Positions 63,475 to 64,000 of a DNA stretch of 64,000 nucleotides are shown here, piece by piece; position 1 is the first letter of the stretch, and each line of letters opens with the position of its first letter. The stretch covers positions 1 to 64,000 of the forward strand of contig NZ_NKCN01000025.1 in assembly GCF_002245535.1 (NCBI RefSeq), written 5' to 3'. The stretch comes from Mycobacterium lehmannii. GTDB taxonomy: Bacteria > Actinomycetota > Actinomycetes > Mycobacteriales > Mycobacteriaceae. The notes beneath the pieces are model-generated. The model was not told where the DNA came from. It saw only the letters and a program-made list of their open reading frames with translations, and searched no databases. The position numbers and the translations under genes were made by a program.

Positions 63475-64000
63475 ATGGCCGCGCTCAGGACTGGCGACGG
63501 ATTTCCCGACATCGTCGTGACCGCTGTCGCCTCGACGACAGCGTTGGCCACCGACGCCGAAGAGACCTGGCAGCTGCTCCAGCAGGGCAGAAGCGGCATC
63601 CGGGCGCTCGACAAGTGGTTCGTCGACGAGTTCAACTCCCCGGTCCGCATCGGGGGCGCGATCCTCGAGAATCTCGACGAGCACCTGGACCGCGTCGAAC
63701 GGCGCCGGACGTCGTATATGCAGAAGATGTCGACCGTCCTGAGCCGCAGGCTCTGGGAGATCGCGGGCAACCCCGACGTCGACACCCGCCGGCTGGCGGT
63801 CTCGGTCGGCCTCGCGCTCGGCAGCACCGAGGAGATCCCGCTCCAGCACGATCTCTGGCGGCAGAAGGGCCTGCGCGCGGTGTCGCCGCTGACCATCCAG
63901 ATGTACATGCCCAACGGGGCGGCCGCCGCGGTCGGACTGGATCGGAAGGCGAAGGCGGGCATCATCTCGCCGGTGATGGCCGACGCGTCGGGCGCCGCGG
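63475..64000 (+). CDS. KasA/KasB-like beta-ketoacyl-ACP synthase, active-site Cys replaced (3' end outside window)
   Basis: The first 175 residues of a ketosynthase related to mycobacterial FAS-II KasA/KasB. FPDIVVTAVASTTALATDAEETW, RIGGAILENLDE, RRTSYMQKMSTVLSRRLWE, SPLTIQMYMPNGAAAAVGL and KAGIISPV all align with KasB. Where KasA and KasB have the nucleophilic Cys (SACSSG/SACASG, Cys171 in KasA), this protein reads MADASG with Asp170. It should not perform a normal Cys-based condensation. It could be a decarboxylase-like or chain-length-factor-like partner, or have another role. GAGGAG lies 9 bases before the ATG. It may supply or modify the acyl chain of the lipopeptide, but it has its own promoter region. 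Confidence 0.85.
   Translation, partial: MAALRTGDGFPDIVVTAVASTTALATDAEETWQLLQQGRSGIRALDKWFVDEFNSPVRIGGAILENLDEHLDRVERRRTSYMQKMSTVLSRRLWEIAGNPDVDTRRLAVSVGLALGSTEEIPLQHDLWRQKGLRAVSPLTIQMYMPNGAAAAVGLDRKAKAGIISPVMADASGAA

Noticed and set aside
1..64000. CRISPR array, IS elements, prophage or integrase genes
   Set aside because: No spaced short repeats of CRISPR type and no transposase, integrase or phage-structural motif was seen in any plausible reading frame.

Overview
The window comes from a GC-rich actinobacterium, almost certainly a rapid-growing environmental Mycobacterium (Mycolicibacterium). The best evidence is a conserved mycobacterial core block: menG, then menJ and grcC1 back to back, htpX, gpsA, a yajQ-type gene and tRNA-Tyr. 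This follows M. tuberculosis Rv0558 to Rv0566c in order and strand, with accessory genes inserted. Mycofactocin-type SDR, F420-type nitroreductase-fold and MbtH-type proteins fit the same lineage.

Layout. 1-1.2 kb: the tail of an HNH/DUF222-type protein and an SDR. 1.3-14.7 kb: the menaquinone/isoprenoid and housekeeping block, interrupted by a Tat-exported flavoprotein, an HSL-type esterase, small secreted and membrane proteins, a LuxR-type regulator and a flavin monooxygenase. 14.8-18.9 kb: a TetR regulator facing a four-gene catabolic-looking operon (double CMD protein, mycofactocin-type SDR, second SDR, PhyH dioxygenase), with a perfect 18-bp palindrome between them. 19-22.5 kb: an APC permease, a scrambled FAD-oxidase pseudogene and an F420-type reductase. 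22.7-30.5 kb: carbon metabolism, with a tandem eukaryote-like phosphofructokinase, L-lactate dehydrogenase, an SLC13/TrkA-C transporter and a GH65 disaccharide phosphorylase.

30.8-62.9 kb is the main feature: a non-ribosomal peptide locus. It contains a TcmP/LCMT-type methyltransferase, an MbtH-like protein, one uninterrupted 10,003-residue NRPS gene and a translationally coupled second methyltransferase. The NRPS reads C-A-T / C-A-T-E / C-A-T / C-A-T-E / C-A-T / C-A-T-E / C-A-T / C-A-T-TE. The first C domain looks like a lipoinitiation (starter) type. The prediction is an N-acylated octapeptide with alternating stereochemistry (L-D-L-D-L-D-L-L), possibly methylated, released by the C-terminal thioesterase. 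I do not recognise the product.

To the right of the NRPS locus are a DUF2237 gene and the start of a KasA/KasB-like ketoacyl synthase whose expected active-site Cys is Asp. To the left is a 43-bp scar of a second DUF2237 gene, so the NRPS locus is bracketed by related sequence. No insertion sequence, integrase, CRISPR array or replication origin was seen.
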